NCBI GenBank assembly: GCA_030141605.1
Contig: JAQGDQ010000477.1
Span: 12,501-47,500, forward strand
Source: Tubiluchus corallicola
Taxonomy: Eukaryota > Priapulida > Priapulimorpha > Priapulimorphida > Tubiluchidae
Direction: 5' to 3'
DNA: 35,000 nt
The notes beneath the pieces were generated by a model. That model saw nothing but the letters and a program-made list of their open reading frames with translations, searched no databases and was not told where the DNA came from. This document shows positions 1 through 11,739 of this stretch, piece by piece. Position 1 is the first letter of the stretch, and every line of letters begins with the position of its first letter. The position numbers were made by a program, and so were the translations under genes.

Positions 1-1801
1 AAGGCCTGAGATAAATACGATCACGATATTAGGGTGACTAAGCTGATGCACACTACACTCATCGTTCTTTTCTGTTAATATGATGAAAATGCGGCAACGA
101 CTTATGATTTCACATCCCCCGTCTAGTTCAGCTGACGGTCTGATTACCTGTGTCTGACGGACGTTCTTAATTGTAACATGAAAAAATGTAATAAAGAAGC
201 GGCGGTTCATAATTACATAAACCTGCATGGCTTCATGACGCGATCAATAATGCGCACTACATTCGCTCTAGTAATCTAACGAGCTGAGCAAATTTATGGG
301 GGAAGCCACACCGAGACCCGAATCTATCGATCGGGAATTCTCTGCCTCCAGGGGCTTCGTGAGTCATAACACGGGAAAATCTGAGTTGTAAAGATAGGCA
401 CACGTAATGCCCTATTGATCAGATGCTGAGGGAGTTTCACTGTGGCACGTACGCACCCAGCTGCGCGCACTACGATATGTCACCTTTAATATTTCATGAA
501 AACGCCATTCATCATCGGGGTTTTAGGATTATAATAACTATGACGAGAGACAGACGAGGAAAAATTGCCTAGAGACAAGAAGATGATGATAATAACAGAC
601 TAGGAAAGAACCGGGTAATTCCAGTTATGAAAATCATAATTAATAATAACGTTAATAATGAATCAGTACTCTAATTCGATTCGATATGACTATGGTGTGA
701 TTGCTACGAGTCTTTATAATTTTGATAACAAATTTCTGAAACACTCTTTAATGCTGTTTTTTTTATTCCAAGAAAGTTTATTTAATACTTCTATTTGACA
801 TCTGATATTTGACATTGATTAATGAACATTAAATGTACATGCACAATGAAAAATCGTAAATTTCAGAGTATTTATTCATTATCAGACATGTTCCATTGTT
901 TCACATAATTTATCATAAACCTGGATAGCGGCAGGTGAGAAATCAATTTTAGTAACGTAGCTCGTAGCCTCTGCGTATACGATTAAAAGTCAAAAGTTAA
1001 TTTTCTCAGCCATTTTGCGTTCTATATTGTTTTGTTGTCGGTGGCTTAAAATTAAAATTAAAAAGGTAAGACGAAGGAAAAATATCTGGCGGCCTCCAAG
1101 GACCTCAAACACAGTGCAGCTTGTGTCTGCATGTTACAGACATGCGCAAAGCGGACACCTGGTGAAAAAGTCTCTTCAAAATTCTACTCACAACCTAATT
1201 TTATATTATAACAAGGCGAAATTTAAAGAATTTTTTGCTATTATTCGTAAACTGATTCACCCGAGCCACACATATAAAGACTGTATCATGTAGATTAGAG
1301 CAATAAGACTTTACCCACGTACAGCAAACACCTATGATCCATGCACGAGCCCGCCAAAAACGGTTTGTTTACGTAATAAAAACAAACAGCTTGGGTCAAC
1401 TATATTTTTAGCAGCTGTACGATTGCGAAGTCGATAAAAATCTAATTTAGGATATGTAAATAATTCTAGCAAGTTTACCAACAAAAATGAGTATGAAATA
1501 ATTGTATAAAATTTAGGTCGCAGAAACATGAACCCGTCAGCAAGAGGTACGTGTGCTATAAAATTGTAAAACTATAGGGTAATATAATAATATCGAGAAT
1601 TAATTTCACTAACACGCTTACATGTGCACGTAGCACAGTATTATTCTATCTTCTCATAGACTAGAAGTTGAGACAGTACGATGGGATAGATCCCCCTATC
1701 CCGCACGACCTAAGTCTGTCTCCCTGCAGTAACGCAGTGCAAGACGAAGAACACAATTAGTTTAGAAACTTGATTACCGGCAACCGAACACAGCCATTGC
1801 T

Positions 1802-1930
1802 TACGTCAGAAACTAACCACAGTTTGTGCAAAGGCACGCATCTTCCCTTGTGCGTAAAGTACACGTTTGCGTAAGTGTTACTGCTTAAACACGTGATGTC
1901 ATGAAAATGGCCTCTACGTCAGAAACTAAC
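1802..1930 (+). repeat. Spaced direct repeat of 16 bp
   Basis: The word tacgtcagaaactaac occurs at 1802-1817 and again at 1915-1930, 113 bp apart in the same orientation. Both copies contain ACGTCA, the core of a CRE/bZIP half-site. The DNA between them is not repetitive. It may be a short dispersed repeat or a paired binding site; the sequence does not decide. Confidence 0.6.
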
Positions 1931-2504
1931 ACTGCAGTTCATAATCATGGTTATCCCGGTACCGCTTTCTATTTGTCGGCCACGCGAATGCGACGAAGAG
2001 GCGCCGTTGCCAATCTTAGTAAATTCACTGAGCTTTGACGTTTAACAAAATTTGAGTATCCGGGGTAATTATTATTTAATCTAAGCTATTGTAATTTGCA
2101 ATATTTTAGAGCATTCTTTATTCTGAACTAATGTTTACACAATCGTCCGGTTTTCCTTTAATGACATTAAAAATGCTACAGCTACTACTAAATAAAGGTG
2201 TTCTGGTTTTCTTGAATATATTTGTAAGGCCCAAAATATGCATTGGGCTAATTTATAACACCCGAGGCGCTTGAGAAAACTTAATTAAAATAATAAACAG
2301 GTACAAGTACATAGTGTAGTTACATGCCCACGGCAATACTGCATAATACGTACAGATTTTAGGGCATAGATATACCCATTTACCGCTTTATCGTAAAGCT
2401 CTTGAAAGTACCTCAAATTATTTCAGCCTCTCTGTATGTTGCTACGCGTCCCAATGCCACAATGCTTTTATTTATACACGAAATTACCCGGCCCCCTCCC
2501 GCGT

Positions 2505-2520
2505 AGCACCCTCGGGTGCT
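2505..2520. repeat. GC-rich 7-bp inverted repeat
   Basis: Arms agcaccc (2505-2511) and gggtgct (2514-2520) are perfect complements separated by two bases, inside a locally GC-rich patch in otherwise AT-rich sequence. It could be a binding site or the end of an old transposon. No partner end was found. Confidence 0.5.
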
Positions 2521-3248
2521 TTTCACAGTTCTATCAGTTATTATAACGCTATTTCTTCGCAGAGCCATTTCAATCTTGAATTTGTAGCACTCATTTGCAT
2601 GTTTTGGCCTGCTTATTATCAAACAACAATGAAAATTTAGGGTGCGTAGTAATTCACAAATTGCCGCCAAATATTTTTCTAGTGTTCTTACAGGGAGGTG
2701 CGTGTGGATCGGTGTGCCCAAAAAATTAAGCCATTTCATTCATGTTTAGAGGGATGGCGTCGCGCTGTGAAGACAGGGTGCAGCAAAAAATCAGCACACA
2801 ACTTTTGCCTAGTCCAAATAGTAGTTACCGATATTTGTAAATACCGAAGTGGTTTGTCCTTTGATTTCTTAAATATTTCTTTGCGCGTTTGGTGGAGTAT
2901 GTAGGTAAAGTGAGCTTTAATTCTAGCTACCGGATATGGAGCTGCCCTGAAGGAGTGTAGCAGTTACGAAGACCAGGTCAAGATCGCTTTACCATTTATA
3001 TCGTCTTCTGATTTACTGTGTTTGGCCATATAGTCATAATAGTAATATGCATAAATAACAGACCCTGGATGTAAAAAAGGGCGGGAGAATTATAAAATGT
3101 TTGCAAAGTCGCCCATTATCGGAACTGTGTGCGTTGTGAGCTTGGCGTGGGGTCATTTTTGATGCCTTTTTTCCCGTTGGGCAGTAAAAACTTTCGTTTC
3201 TCCTTCCGCTTTGTGCCTGTTTTCCTGCGTGCACTGAGTTCTGTAATG

Positions 3249-3268
3249 ATCAGCATTTAAATGCTGAT
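3249..3268. repeat. Perfect 20-bp palindrome
   Basis: atcagcatttaaatgctgat reads identically on both strands with no spacer. Perfect palindromes this long are uncommon by chance in 35 kb, although AT-richness raises the odds. The symmetry stops at 3248/3269. No element ends or target duplication are visible around it. Confidence 0.8.
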
Positions 3269-3667
3269 GGATTTTCCGTGTTTTTGGAAGATAAGTATCA
3301 AGGATCTATGAGCCGCTTGTTCGTCGTTCATGTCATAGATAATAAACACGCACAAATCTTCTTGAATTATTATAAGCTGCTGCCTGCATTTGCATAGCAT
3401 AAACACGAACGTGCCATTTGCTAATTATAGCCAGCGTTTTTTAAGCTTCTGTCTCTTAGAGATTTCATCGCCTGGTGTGTGTATGTGTGCTACTGTGCTT
3501 TCTAAACTTCCCTGGTCGGAATTCATCTTTTGCTTAATTGATTCATTTGTTTTTGGTTTTTTTAATATTGAACAAATGATTTTTTTAAATTTGAATATAA
3601 TTTGAAATGTATGTATAATGTGCATGTTTGTACAAATCAGTCAAATAAAAATTTAAATCTCAAAATA

Positions 3668-4165
<498 letters not shown>

Positions 4166-4199
4166 CATCTAGAAATAAAGTTATTACTATCTTCATTAT

Positions 4200-4785
4200 A
4201 ACCGCCAAACAGCTAATTTGTTGATGAGACTGTGCCTGCCGGAAGCTGTAAAATCTTCAATCCCTCAAAAACCGCCATGTTTTTACTTCACCATCCCGCT
4301 GATTTTAAACTGAATTAAGGTTGAAGACTAAATTGATACTTCCTCTGTTATTGAAGAAGTCAAACACGAAATTGTATTGAAAGACACTGAAGGACGTCTC
4401 ACTAATTTTCTAAACTGGAGAATGTGGTCAAACTGAAATATAAAGAAATGCATTGTACGGACGAGCAAGTGCAATCAATAGGTCTACCACGCATAGAAAA
4501 ACATCCACGATGGACACTTGAACGATGTAGGTCAGTAATTCTGCTGACCAGTGACCACTAGATGACCATTGCGATTCGCGTCGATGGCCAACAATAATAA
4601 ACAGACGTCTCGAATGGATTGGTCCCTAAAATCGTCAAATTAACTTCTGAGTGGGAACTCAATCGGACAGCCACGAATGCAGCCATGGATAAAAACTAAC
4701 CTCTGCTATTTAATACTTTGTACAAGCGCCAGAATGCCAAAAAAATTTGAACACGCTTGACTTGATAACGACGGAATGAAAGTCT
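4200..4785. other. Unique spacer between two microsatellites
   Basis: Mixed-composition DNA without long open frames or recognisable repeats. It separates the (CT)n tract from the (GAT)n tract. Confidence 0.5.
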
Positions 4786-4822
4786 ATGTTGAAGACGATG
4801 ACGGCATTGTATTTGTATTTAA

Positions 4823-5229
4823 TGATAATGATGATGATGATGATGATGATGATGGTGATGATGATGGTGATGATGATGATGACGACGACGACGACGATGA
4901 TGATGGTGGTGGTGGTGATGACGATGATGATGATGAAGACGATGATGGTGGTGGTGATGACGATGATGATGATGACGACGACGACGACGATGATGATGAT
5001 GAAGATGATGATGACGATGACGATCATGATGATGATGATGACGATGACGATCATGATGATGAAGATGATGATGACGATGATGATGAAGATGATGATGATG
5101 AAGAAGAAGATGATGATAATGAAGAAGAAGAAGATGGTGAAGATGATGATGCCACCAGGGGCGATGGTAAAGTTAATGATCACAATAATGGATGATGATG
5201 ATGATGGTGGTGGTGGTGGTGGTGATGAC

Positions 5230-5262
<33 letters not shown>

Positions 5263-5288
5263 GGTGGTGACGATGATGATGATGACGA
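4823..5288 (+). repeat. (GAT/GAC/GGT)n trinucleotide repeat, locus 1
   Basis: About 465 bp of GAT, GAC and GGT triplets, with GAA blocks near 5100-5140. The array is interrupted at 5148-5190 by a non-simple segment containing gatgccaccaggggcgatgg. Blocks such as the gatgatggtggtggtgatgacgatg type recur (4905, 4945, 5205, 5240), showing internal segment duplication. Poly-Asp, poly-Met and poly-Ile frames are open on both strands because no GAY/GGT phase creates stops, so they are not evidence of a gene. The interruption is shared with the second (GAT)n locus near 17 kb. Confidence 0.95.
5148..5173 (+). repeat. Non-simple core inside (GAT)n locus 1
   Basis: This 26-bp segment matches 17011-17036 at 25 of 26 positions (a single c/g difference). 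The core GCCASCAGGGGCGATGGTAA is not explained by triplet slippage. Both copies sit inside (GAT)n tracts in the same orientation about 11.9 kb apart. Common descent by transposition, duplication or conversion is the simplest reading. Confidence 0.85.
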
Positions 5289-5299
5289 AAAACTGTGCA

Positions 5300-6620
5300 T
5301 TTGGGGTAGGGACGGTGAAAAACAAGTTCCTAGAAATTCTGCCACGTTTTTTATTTAATACTGCAATTAATACCGAATACGATGTCAAAGGACAAAACTA
5401 TATTTTAATAGCAGGTGGCGTAGTCACTGAGAACACGAACACGGAACGGAGTATCAGCTGTATTCATAAACAGCTAATTTCAAATCGAAAATTTAGATAT
5501 AGTCAACAATCTATTGCTAAGTAGGCAATAGATTCTGGTAAGACAGCTGGCCGTAACCACATTGACAAATGAGAAGCAATCTACAGCATATGGGGACAGC
5601 ATGTAACCTACTAATGGACTCGCCCTCGGAGAGAAACCCCATGCGTAGACGATTTCCGCTCAAAGACCCTTGGAGAAACATTGAAGTAAACAGGACTAGT
5701 AACTCTAGAATTCCATTCAGCATTTCTCGGTTCACGCGCTCAAGGTCGTTGTCTGCTACGTTGTGACGCCCCTGTTCTTTGCACGTTCAAGTTTAATGAA
5801 GCCAGATGAAGCCAGGTATCATTGATGTTGCGCAACAGGTCACCTACGCGGAGTTTCATCACTTTTTAATTACTTAAAGGAAAACAGGATGATATTTCGC
5901 ACGCTACTCCATTTCAGAGTACGGCAAAAGGTATTTTAACACCTACAATACTGTCAAAGCATATGTTAAGTTTAAAATTCAAAGTTCAAGTTTACTGTTG
6001 TTCTCGCGCATGCGCTCTCGAACGTGAAATTAGGTTTCTACGGTAATAATTCTTTCACGTTAGTCGTTATTGAAAAAAAATAGTACTTTTCCTTTCAATA
6101 TTTTAAAGAGTAGATTGTTTTGAGCTGGTCAATAGCTCAAAGAAGTAGAAAAGTCGACACATTGTCATGCAGTCATCTCATGCATGTACTTAGTAGTTCC
6201 CAATGTAAATTGAGATGCCCATATCGTGCTCAAGCATATTAACTCCTGGAGTGCCGCAGCCAAATTTTGCCGTCGCCTTAACTTGTTGCATTAATCATTC
6301 GCGTTTCAAAATTGGTGAATTTACTTACTGGTGTCATTTTACCATTACTGGTTGTTTTACTACTACTTTGTGGAATTCGCTTTGTGGAATTCACTGAAAT
6401 GATTGTTTCCGACATCTCCAGGAAAGTTTGGCCGGAGCATCCGGTTTTGCTGCTGCTTCTCGTATTTCTGCAGTCTTTGATCCAAGAATTTTCGTTTAAT
6501 CTTTTATGCGCAGAACTTTTTTTACTAGAAAACTGTTTCTATATATTAACTACAGCCTCAGCTGATTAAAGAAGTGTCGCAAAAATCTCCCATCAGCAAC
6601 AAATTAGTAATAAAATTCCA
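5300..6620. other. Unique sequence without a recognised gene
   Basis: Several frames of 60-110 codons are open but none resembles a known protein, and the longest begins inside the preceding (GAT)n repeat. No repeat structure is seen. Confidence 0.5.
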
Positions 6621-6635
6621 TAATGGTTAACATTT

Positions 6636-6727
6636 AGGACACATGTCCTGGTACTGGCAGCTGTCAGAGTCGAACTCAAGACTGCGTGGTTGCAGTCCGA
6701 AATGTATACCACTCGGCCATCCAACCC
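6636..6727 (-). mobile_element. tRNA-like SINE head or tRNA pseudogene (Ser/Leu type)
   Basis: Read on the minus strand, the segment starts GGATGGCCGAGTGGTATAC. This contains a good RNA polymerase III A box (TGGCCGAGTGG, plus-strand 6709-6719). About 40 bases further on is a B-box-like word GAGTTCGACTC (plus-strand 6667-6677). The A-box wording is that of class II tRNAs (Ser/Leu). The stems are too degraded for a working tRNA: the T stem pairs only partly and no clean acceptor stem forms. It is therefore most likely a tRNA-derived SINE copy or an old tRNA pseudogene. The tail is unlike the other SINE pair in this window, so it would belong to a different family. Confidence 0.55.
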
Positions 6728-6729
6728 AT

Positions 6730-8045
6730 TTCTATTAATCCGTAAAACCATCAACTGACCACTGCAATTTTTGGCCAATTTGCACAACAACGCAAGGCTG
6801 GATCACAGATTCTGAAACTCCACTCCAGGAGTTGCCATATTTACAACCAAACTTCTGCTGGAAAACTGTGCCATAGTTCTGCAAACACTAGACTAGCAAA
6901 GCTTCATCCACAGACATCCACCTTCCCATTTCCTGGAATGGTTGCAACCCCTAACTTTTTCGCATTTCTCCTTTTGGTTTAATTTCTAAACTCGATTCTG
7001 TAATTTATTCTCAAATTCTCACACCCAACTTAAAACACGATTCTCAAAACTTCATTTCTTGACAGAAAGAGAAATTTTCCTGTAACCGTTTTTTTTTTGA
7101 ATGTAGACATTTGTTCGTGTTCAAACGTTCATGCTGTATGGACAGTAAGATCAATGACAAAACCCATTTCCATTGAAAATTATGGAAATAGACAAAATCG
7201 AAGAAGTAAATCAGCGTGATAGATTTCCGTGTAAGTCATTGAAAGAACTAAATTAGAACGGATGTTAGATATCATCTGAGGTCAGTCGGATCAACATTCA
7301 AGAAGATATGCAAATACGAATCCATCGCACAGTTCATCTTCGACAAAATGTCTACGACTTGTTCGTTTCTTTTCAACAAGTATGGGAGCTTAGACGGGCC
7401 ACCAGAATAATCGCTGGGTAATTTCAGCTTAACTCCCACTTTTCGCGGTTTTATGGAAAAGCGAAAAGCTGTAATTTTCGCAAAAAAAGTGCACTTTAGC
7501 TTCTCTGATTTACCCATTCACCGAGCGCGATAACCAACAGTGAATTGCGAAAACCGAGACAAGAGCAAAGCCAAACAATCGGGAACAGGTCCCTGAAATA
7601 ACACCTTCTGTCGTTCTTAACAAATGCCAAAGAAAGGCGGCTTGCACATTCTATTTAGACACAAAAGCGGAATGTTCTCATTTCGTGGATAGTTCAAATA
7701 TCACAACACTGGCAGTATATTTAGCAATGCATGTTTCTAGACGATCTTGTGGGAGAGGAATTCTAGAGTCAGAGCTGCCGTTTACACTACCAGAGGTAAG
7801 GGACCAAACTCAGTCCAAACTTACATACGGACAAAGAAGGCTAGAACTTATAAATTCAAGCTGTGCAATGTCTGCAATCAACAACTGCACTTTGTTAAAC
7901 ACACCATACTCTTTATATTGTCTTAATGAGTATATAAACAGAGACAAATTCGAGACAAAATATGAATCAAGTTTGGGCTTCACAAGGCCCTATTATCAAC
8001 TGCTAACCTGGCCCGGATTTGTAATAGATATTGCCATTACAGTTT
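6730..8045. other. Unique sequence; unrecognised 120-codon open frame
   Basis: A 120-codon plus-strand frame (7685-8047) has mixed composition and a good donor-like CCAGAG|GTAAGG at about 7791-7801. It has no known domain, signal peptide or repeat. I see nothing else. It could be a fragment of an exon, but it is also within the range expected by chance. Confidence 0.3.
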
Positions 8046-8054
8046 AGATTAATA

Positions 8055-8351
8055 GATCTTCTTTGTCATCATTATCTTTATCATCGTCGTCATCATCACC
8101 GTCATCACCATCGTCATCGTCATCACCATCGTCATCATCATCATCATCGTCGTCGTTCTCGTCATCATCATCATCATCATCGTCATCATCGTCGTCGTCA
8201 CCATCGTCGTCGTCGTCATCATCATCATCATCATATGCGTCATCGTTGCCATCTCCACTAGCACAATGATTACCAGCACTAACAGAATTACTGTCTTTGC
8301 TGTCGTCCAAATCACCATCATCATCGTTGTCACCATTACTATCGTCATCAT
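8055..8351 (+). repeat. (TCA/TCG/TCC)n trinucleotide repeat
   Basis: A near-pure block of TCA and TCG triplets (about 8066-8235) is followed by a more diverged TCN stretch to 8351, with a mixed interruption at about 8236-8305. It is the same triplet family as the (GAT/GAC)n loci at 5 and 17 kb but in the opposite orientation. I do not find their shared 26-bp core here. Long frames (Ser, His, Asp, Met repeats) on both strands are repeat artefacts. Confidence 0.95.
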
Positions 8352-8359
8352 GAAATTAT

Positions 8360-9370
8360 TGCTTCGACAAATGCAGTTAACTACTTATATTTATATATAT
8401 ATTACTTTATAAAATATATTATTTTAATTAACTAGTTTTTCGGATATTAATTATTTTGCTAATTCCAGACGTTGAATATAATCAATGACTAAAATTTTAA
8501 TATTACGATTAAGCTTTGATTATTTCTCATTTAGAAAGTAGTTTCGTTTTCTTAACCATCTCAGGTGAAACTTGGGTGCAAAGGTCTAGACTGCAATACG
8601 TAACGCTACAGTGGACAGAATGTGTTCATTTTCCATTGGAACGAAATACAAGTCAGAGATTATTTAATGCAGGAAAATGACGCTCAATAAAAGAACGATA
8701 AATCACTGTTAGCGTTCACTAACTAAACACACCACAACGTTGAACGATCCGAGGCCCCGGATAACCACATTGTAGCCAAGTAATGCCAACTTCTGTGCAT
8801 CATTTTAGATTAGATTTTAGATTTAAAAGCTTTATTTCGCAATAAACATATACATATACGTTACATGTGCATCGATAATCGGTTTTTGTTAATACAAAAT
8901 TGTGATACAATTCATGAATTCTGCGCTAGAGACCTAAGAAGCTAGCTTATGGTAGGCCACTAGAATTAGTTGCAAAAAATTACAATATATACAGATACAA
9001 TATTACAATATATACAAATATAAATACGGGTGGGAAGTAATAAAAATATTATTATACTAGAGGGGAAGTTTTTGAAAATGAAAAACAACAAATCATGATT
9101 GAGTGATCAGTTATATGTTTCAAGTAAGTTTAATTTATAATTTTTTTTTCAATATGGACAGCGAGTTGGCATTTTTAAAGCTGGAGCAATTGAATTCCAT
9201 GTGTAAGGGCCATTGTATTTAATAGAACATTTTCTAACATTAGTGTTGCACTGTATGTAGTCATAGTTAAGTCTATAACGTGTACCGTAATTATGTATCT
9301 CAGCATTCAAAAATTCAAGCAAGTATTCAGCATTATAGACGTCAAGTTAGACCAAAAACCTTATAAAATA
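8360..9370. other. AT-rich unique sequence with a possible retroelement tail
   Basis: No coding potential is seen. At about 8806-8870, TTTAGATTAGA words are followed by tttatttcgcaataaaca and a run of ATATAC. This resembles the reversed 3' end of a non-LTR retrotransposon and is similar in layout to 11103-11165. A 9-bp-period TACAATATA run lies at 8980-9020. Confidence 0.3.
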
Positions 9371-9378
9371 TTCATGAT

Positions 9379-9517
9379 GGAATAAACCAACAGTTAATTA
9401 ATTAAACTTTGATACTAAACTAGAAATGCATTAAAAGTTGGGAAGCGGCCTTGATTTGAACCACGGACCTACTGCTTGCAAGGCAGACTCCTCAATCTGC
9501 CAGTAGTCAAGCCACTG
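9379..9517 (-). mobile_element. tRNA-derived SINE, copy A
   Basis: On the minus strand this begins with a degraded tRNA head. The A-box-like TGGCTTGACTACTGG is followed by an anticodon-arm-like CTGCCTTGCAAGCAG and a B box GTGGTTCAAATC (plus-strand gatttgaaccac at about 9453-9464). The tRNA-unrelated part ends in GTTTATTCCATC. The whole unit aligns with 20273-20425: both carry the plus-strand order tggaataaac, aattaaa-ttttgat, gaaatgc, gatttgaacca, gcttRcaaggYagac. Two diverged copies with the same head and tail define a SINE family. The head is most like tRNA-Thr(UGU), judged from copy B. Target duplications are not clear. Confidence 0.75.
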
Positions 9518-9539
9518 GAAAGGTCATCTCCTTAGCAGC

Positions 9540-10001
9540 CAAGCGAATTCAGCATTTCTAATCTTAAATCGCTTAATTAACTAATTAATTAACTTTATCC
9601 TGATTAAATTAAGCCAGAAATTTCCGTGGATATTCAATTAATTGCTATAATCTTAATGTCAAAGCATCAAAGTCTTAATCTTAACATTAAGATAATAATA
9701 AGGGGAACTTATATTTGCGAGATTATTTAATTAGATGGAACATCTTACACAGTTTTCTCTGCATTCGAACCAGCATTTGTAGAATGTACTGTAATTGTTG
9801 CAAACGCCTGCCCACATAAACACATTAGAAAAGCAAAGTTCACAGTCTAGTAATTTAATATTTAATAATAATTTAACATTTAATCATTCTAGTGGTTTAG
9901 TAAAATACTTGTGCCTAATTCCTGTTTCTTCGTTTCAATGTCATTGCTCAGATTCTATTTCCTACAACATTTATTAAATTGTCAGCTTTTTAATCTCTAC
10001 G
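9540..10001. other. AT-rich sequence without recognised features
   Basis: Rich in TTAATTAA-type words and a TTAAG/CTTAA run (9650-9700). No gene or element ends were recognised. Confidence 0.5.
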
Positions 10002-10005
10002 TTAA

Positions 10006-10465
10006 CCCTTTCAGTCGCAAATTATTTTTTTAATTAGAAAGACTTTTTTGGCTTGGTACTTTTGTTCAGTATGTCCATCTTGTTTACACATAATAATTAT
10101 TTTTTTCTACCTGTGCCCGCGTGCTAAATATAGCCTGTATCCCACGGGATACATTGGGATTCAATGGAAGCATAAAATGTGCTTCATTTTGCAACTGTTG
10201 ATAATTTTTTAAAGTATTTAAGACATTTAGTATGCACGCTATGCTGATCTGTACAAAGTCGTCTCTAAAGTACTGTACCTTGCGCAGTTTTTTATGCTAC
10301 GTAGATTTTCTAGTTTGCCATTTTATCACCATTTTTAGTCTATTGTTATTGGCTTAAATCAAAATAACTATTAACAGATCAAATAACTGTCAGTTTTAAA
10401 ATTTTATTCATTTTAAAGGTAGAAAATATTCTCGTATCCCACGGGATACAACGGGTATGAAAGGG
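10006..10465. mobile_element. piggyBac-like non-autonomous element (TTAA-flanked MITE)
   Basis: The 460-bp segment is bounded on both sides by TTAA (10002-10005 and 10466-10469), the target site duplicated by piggyBac transposases. It starts CCCTTTCA and ends TGAAAGGG, an 8-bp perfect terminal inverted repeat of the CCCT/CCCY type usual for this superfamily. The near-palindrome gtatcccacgggatac occurs twice inside, at 10137-10152 and at 10434-10449 close to the right end. This fits sub-terminal transposase-binding repeats. There is no open frame for a transposase, so it would depend on an enzyme encoded elsewhere. The left end diverges from the right after eight bases, suggesting age. Confidence 0.78.
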
Positions 10466-10469
10466 TTAA

Positions 10470-11275
10470 GGACATTTTCCCGTACATTCTTTTATTCGCC
10501 TGTTTTCTAAACAACACTGTCCTGTAAGACCGAGTTTAGATCTGTAAAATTAAGTTTAGATCTAGTTCATATTTAACGCTTTGTAAAACCTTTTGCAATA
10601 AAAGTTGTCGCAAACAACTACGCGTATTATATAATCAGTTATTTAAAATGATCCCAATTTGTTTATTTGTTTAAAAAGACCAAGGATATAGATACACGTC
10701 TGAGCAAAATTTAAGCTGATCTTTCACGGCGGGCTGCCTATTCAATTTGTTTTTCTTGCCTGATAGATGGGTGTTGTTCATCTTCATTCTAAGCCATTAT
10801 CCTATCTATTTTGTTTTGCTTTGTCATATTGATATGTGTTGTTCGTCTTAAGAAAACATCAAGTGTTTATCTTAAAGTGACCCGACCGGGTCTCATTGTG
10901 AATATTTCATTGTCGAAATTTCAGCGCGCTTGTCAAAGCGGCTGATTTGAGTTGCTGCATTCCTAACAAGCGTTTTCAACGGTTGAACACTTTACCATTG
11001 TAAAACGAAATAGGAAAATGAAAAAGTTCATTGATTAGACTTTAAATAGATTAAACATTTATAAGCTATAGCTCCTGTAGTTGTCTTCCTTTCAAACTAA
11101 TATCAAATCAATCAATCAATTTATTTCACTCCAGCAATACATATACAATACATCAACATACAATATTATTGAGACAAAAAGAAACAGTATAGGTAAAAAA
11201 ACGTTGATAAAGTCAAATTAACTAAATAAAAGAGTTGCTGCATGACACCTTGAAAGCTTGGCTTGTTAAGGTGGC
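10470..11275. other. AT-rich sequence; possible (ATCA)n retroelement tail
   Basis: At about 11103-11165, an (aatc)n run is followed by tttatttcactccagcaata and ATACATATACAATAC. This resembles the reverse complement of a LINE 3' end with a tetranucleotide tail, and it parallels the layout at 8806-8870. No coding sequence is recognised. Confidence 0.3.
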
Positions 11276-11278
11276 ACA

Positions 11279-11735
11279 AATGAGTGAATGAAAGAATGGT
11301 TAGGGTTAGTAGACATGATGGAATGGAGAAAAATAGTAAGATTAGGGATAGGAAGAAGGAAGGGAGGGGTGGATGAGTGAATGAAAGAATGGTTAGGGTT
11401 AGTAGACACGATGGAATGGAAAAAAACTAGTAAGATTAGGGATAGGAAGAAGGAAGGGAGGGGAGGAAGAGTGAATGGAAGAATGGTTAGGGTTAGTAGA
11501 CATGATGGAGTGGAAAAAATAGTAAGATTGGGGATAGGAAGAAGGAAGGGAGGGGAGGATGAGTGAATGAAAGAATGGTTAGGGTTAGTAGACATGATGG
11601 AGTGGAAAAAATAGTAAGATCAGGGATAGGAAGAAGGAAGGGAGGGGAGGATGAGTGAATGAAAGAATGGTTAGGGTTAGTAGACATGATGGAATGGAAA
11701 AAATAGTAAGATTAGGGAGAGGAAGAAGGAAAAGA
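11279..11735 (+). repeat. 93-bp minisatellite with telomere-like words, 5 copies
   Basis: Anchors ggttagggttagtagac lie at 11298, 11391, 11485, 11577 and 11669, giving unit lengths of 93, 94, 92 and 92 bp. Each unit holds a purine-rich block (ggaagaaggaagggaggg), a TTAGGGTTAG word and usually an ATTAGGGAT word. Copies differ by only a few substitutions, so amplification is recent. The reading frames of 61-109 codons across it (Ser/Pro/Leu-rich on minus) are by-products. A short inverted patch with CCTAACCC words and ttcttcttcc follows at 12064-12100 and may be a detached piece. Confidence 0.95.
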
Positions 11736-11739
11736 GGAG

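Larger units (their letters stand above)
1..3660. other. Unique AT-rich sequence without a recognised gene
   Basis: The open frames here are short (at most about 108 codons), are not flanked by convincing splice sites, and match no protein family I know. The stretch contains a 16-bp direct repeat (1802 and 1915), a GC-rich hairpin (2505-2520) and a perfect 20-bp palindrome (3249-3268), listed separately. Intron or intergenic sequence cannot be told apart from the DNA alone. Confidence 0.6.

Noticed and set aside
4776-5358. Poly-Asp / poly-Met proteins
   Set aside because: Translation of a (GAT/GAC)n microsatellite in different frames.
9755-9830. tRNA gene suggested by a B-box-like TGGTTCGAATGC on the minus strand
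   Set aside because: No A box at proper spacing and no cloverleaf stems.
11298-11700. True telomere
   Set aside because: TTAGGG words are embedded singly in a 93-bp unit and unique DNA continues on both sides.
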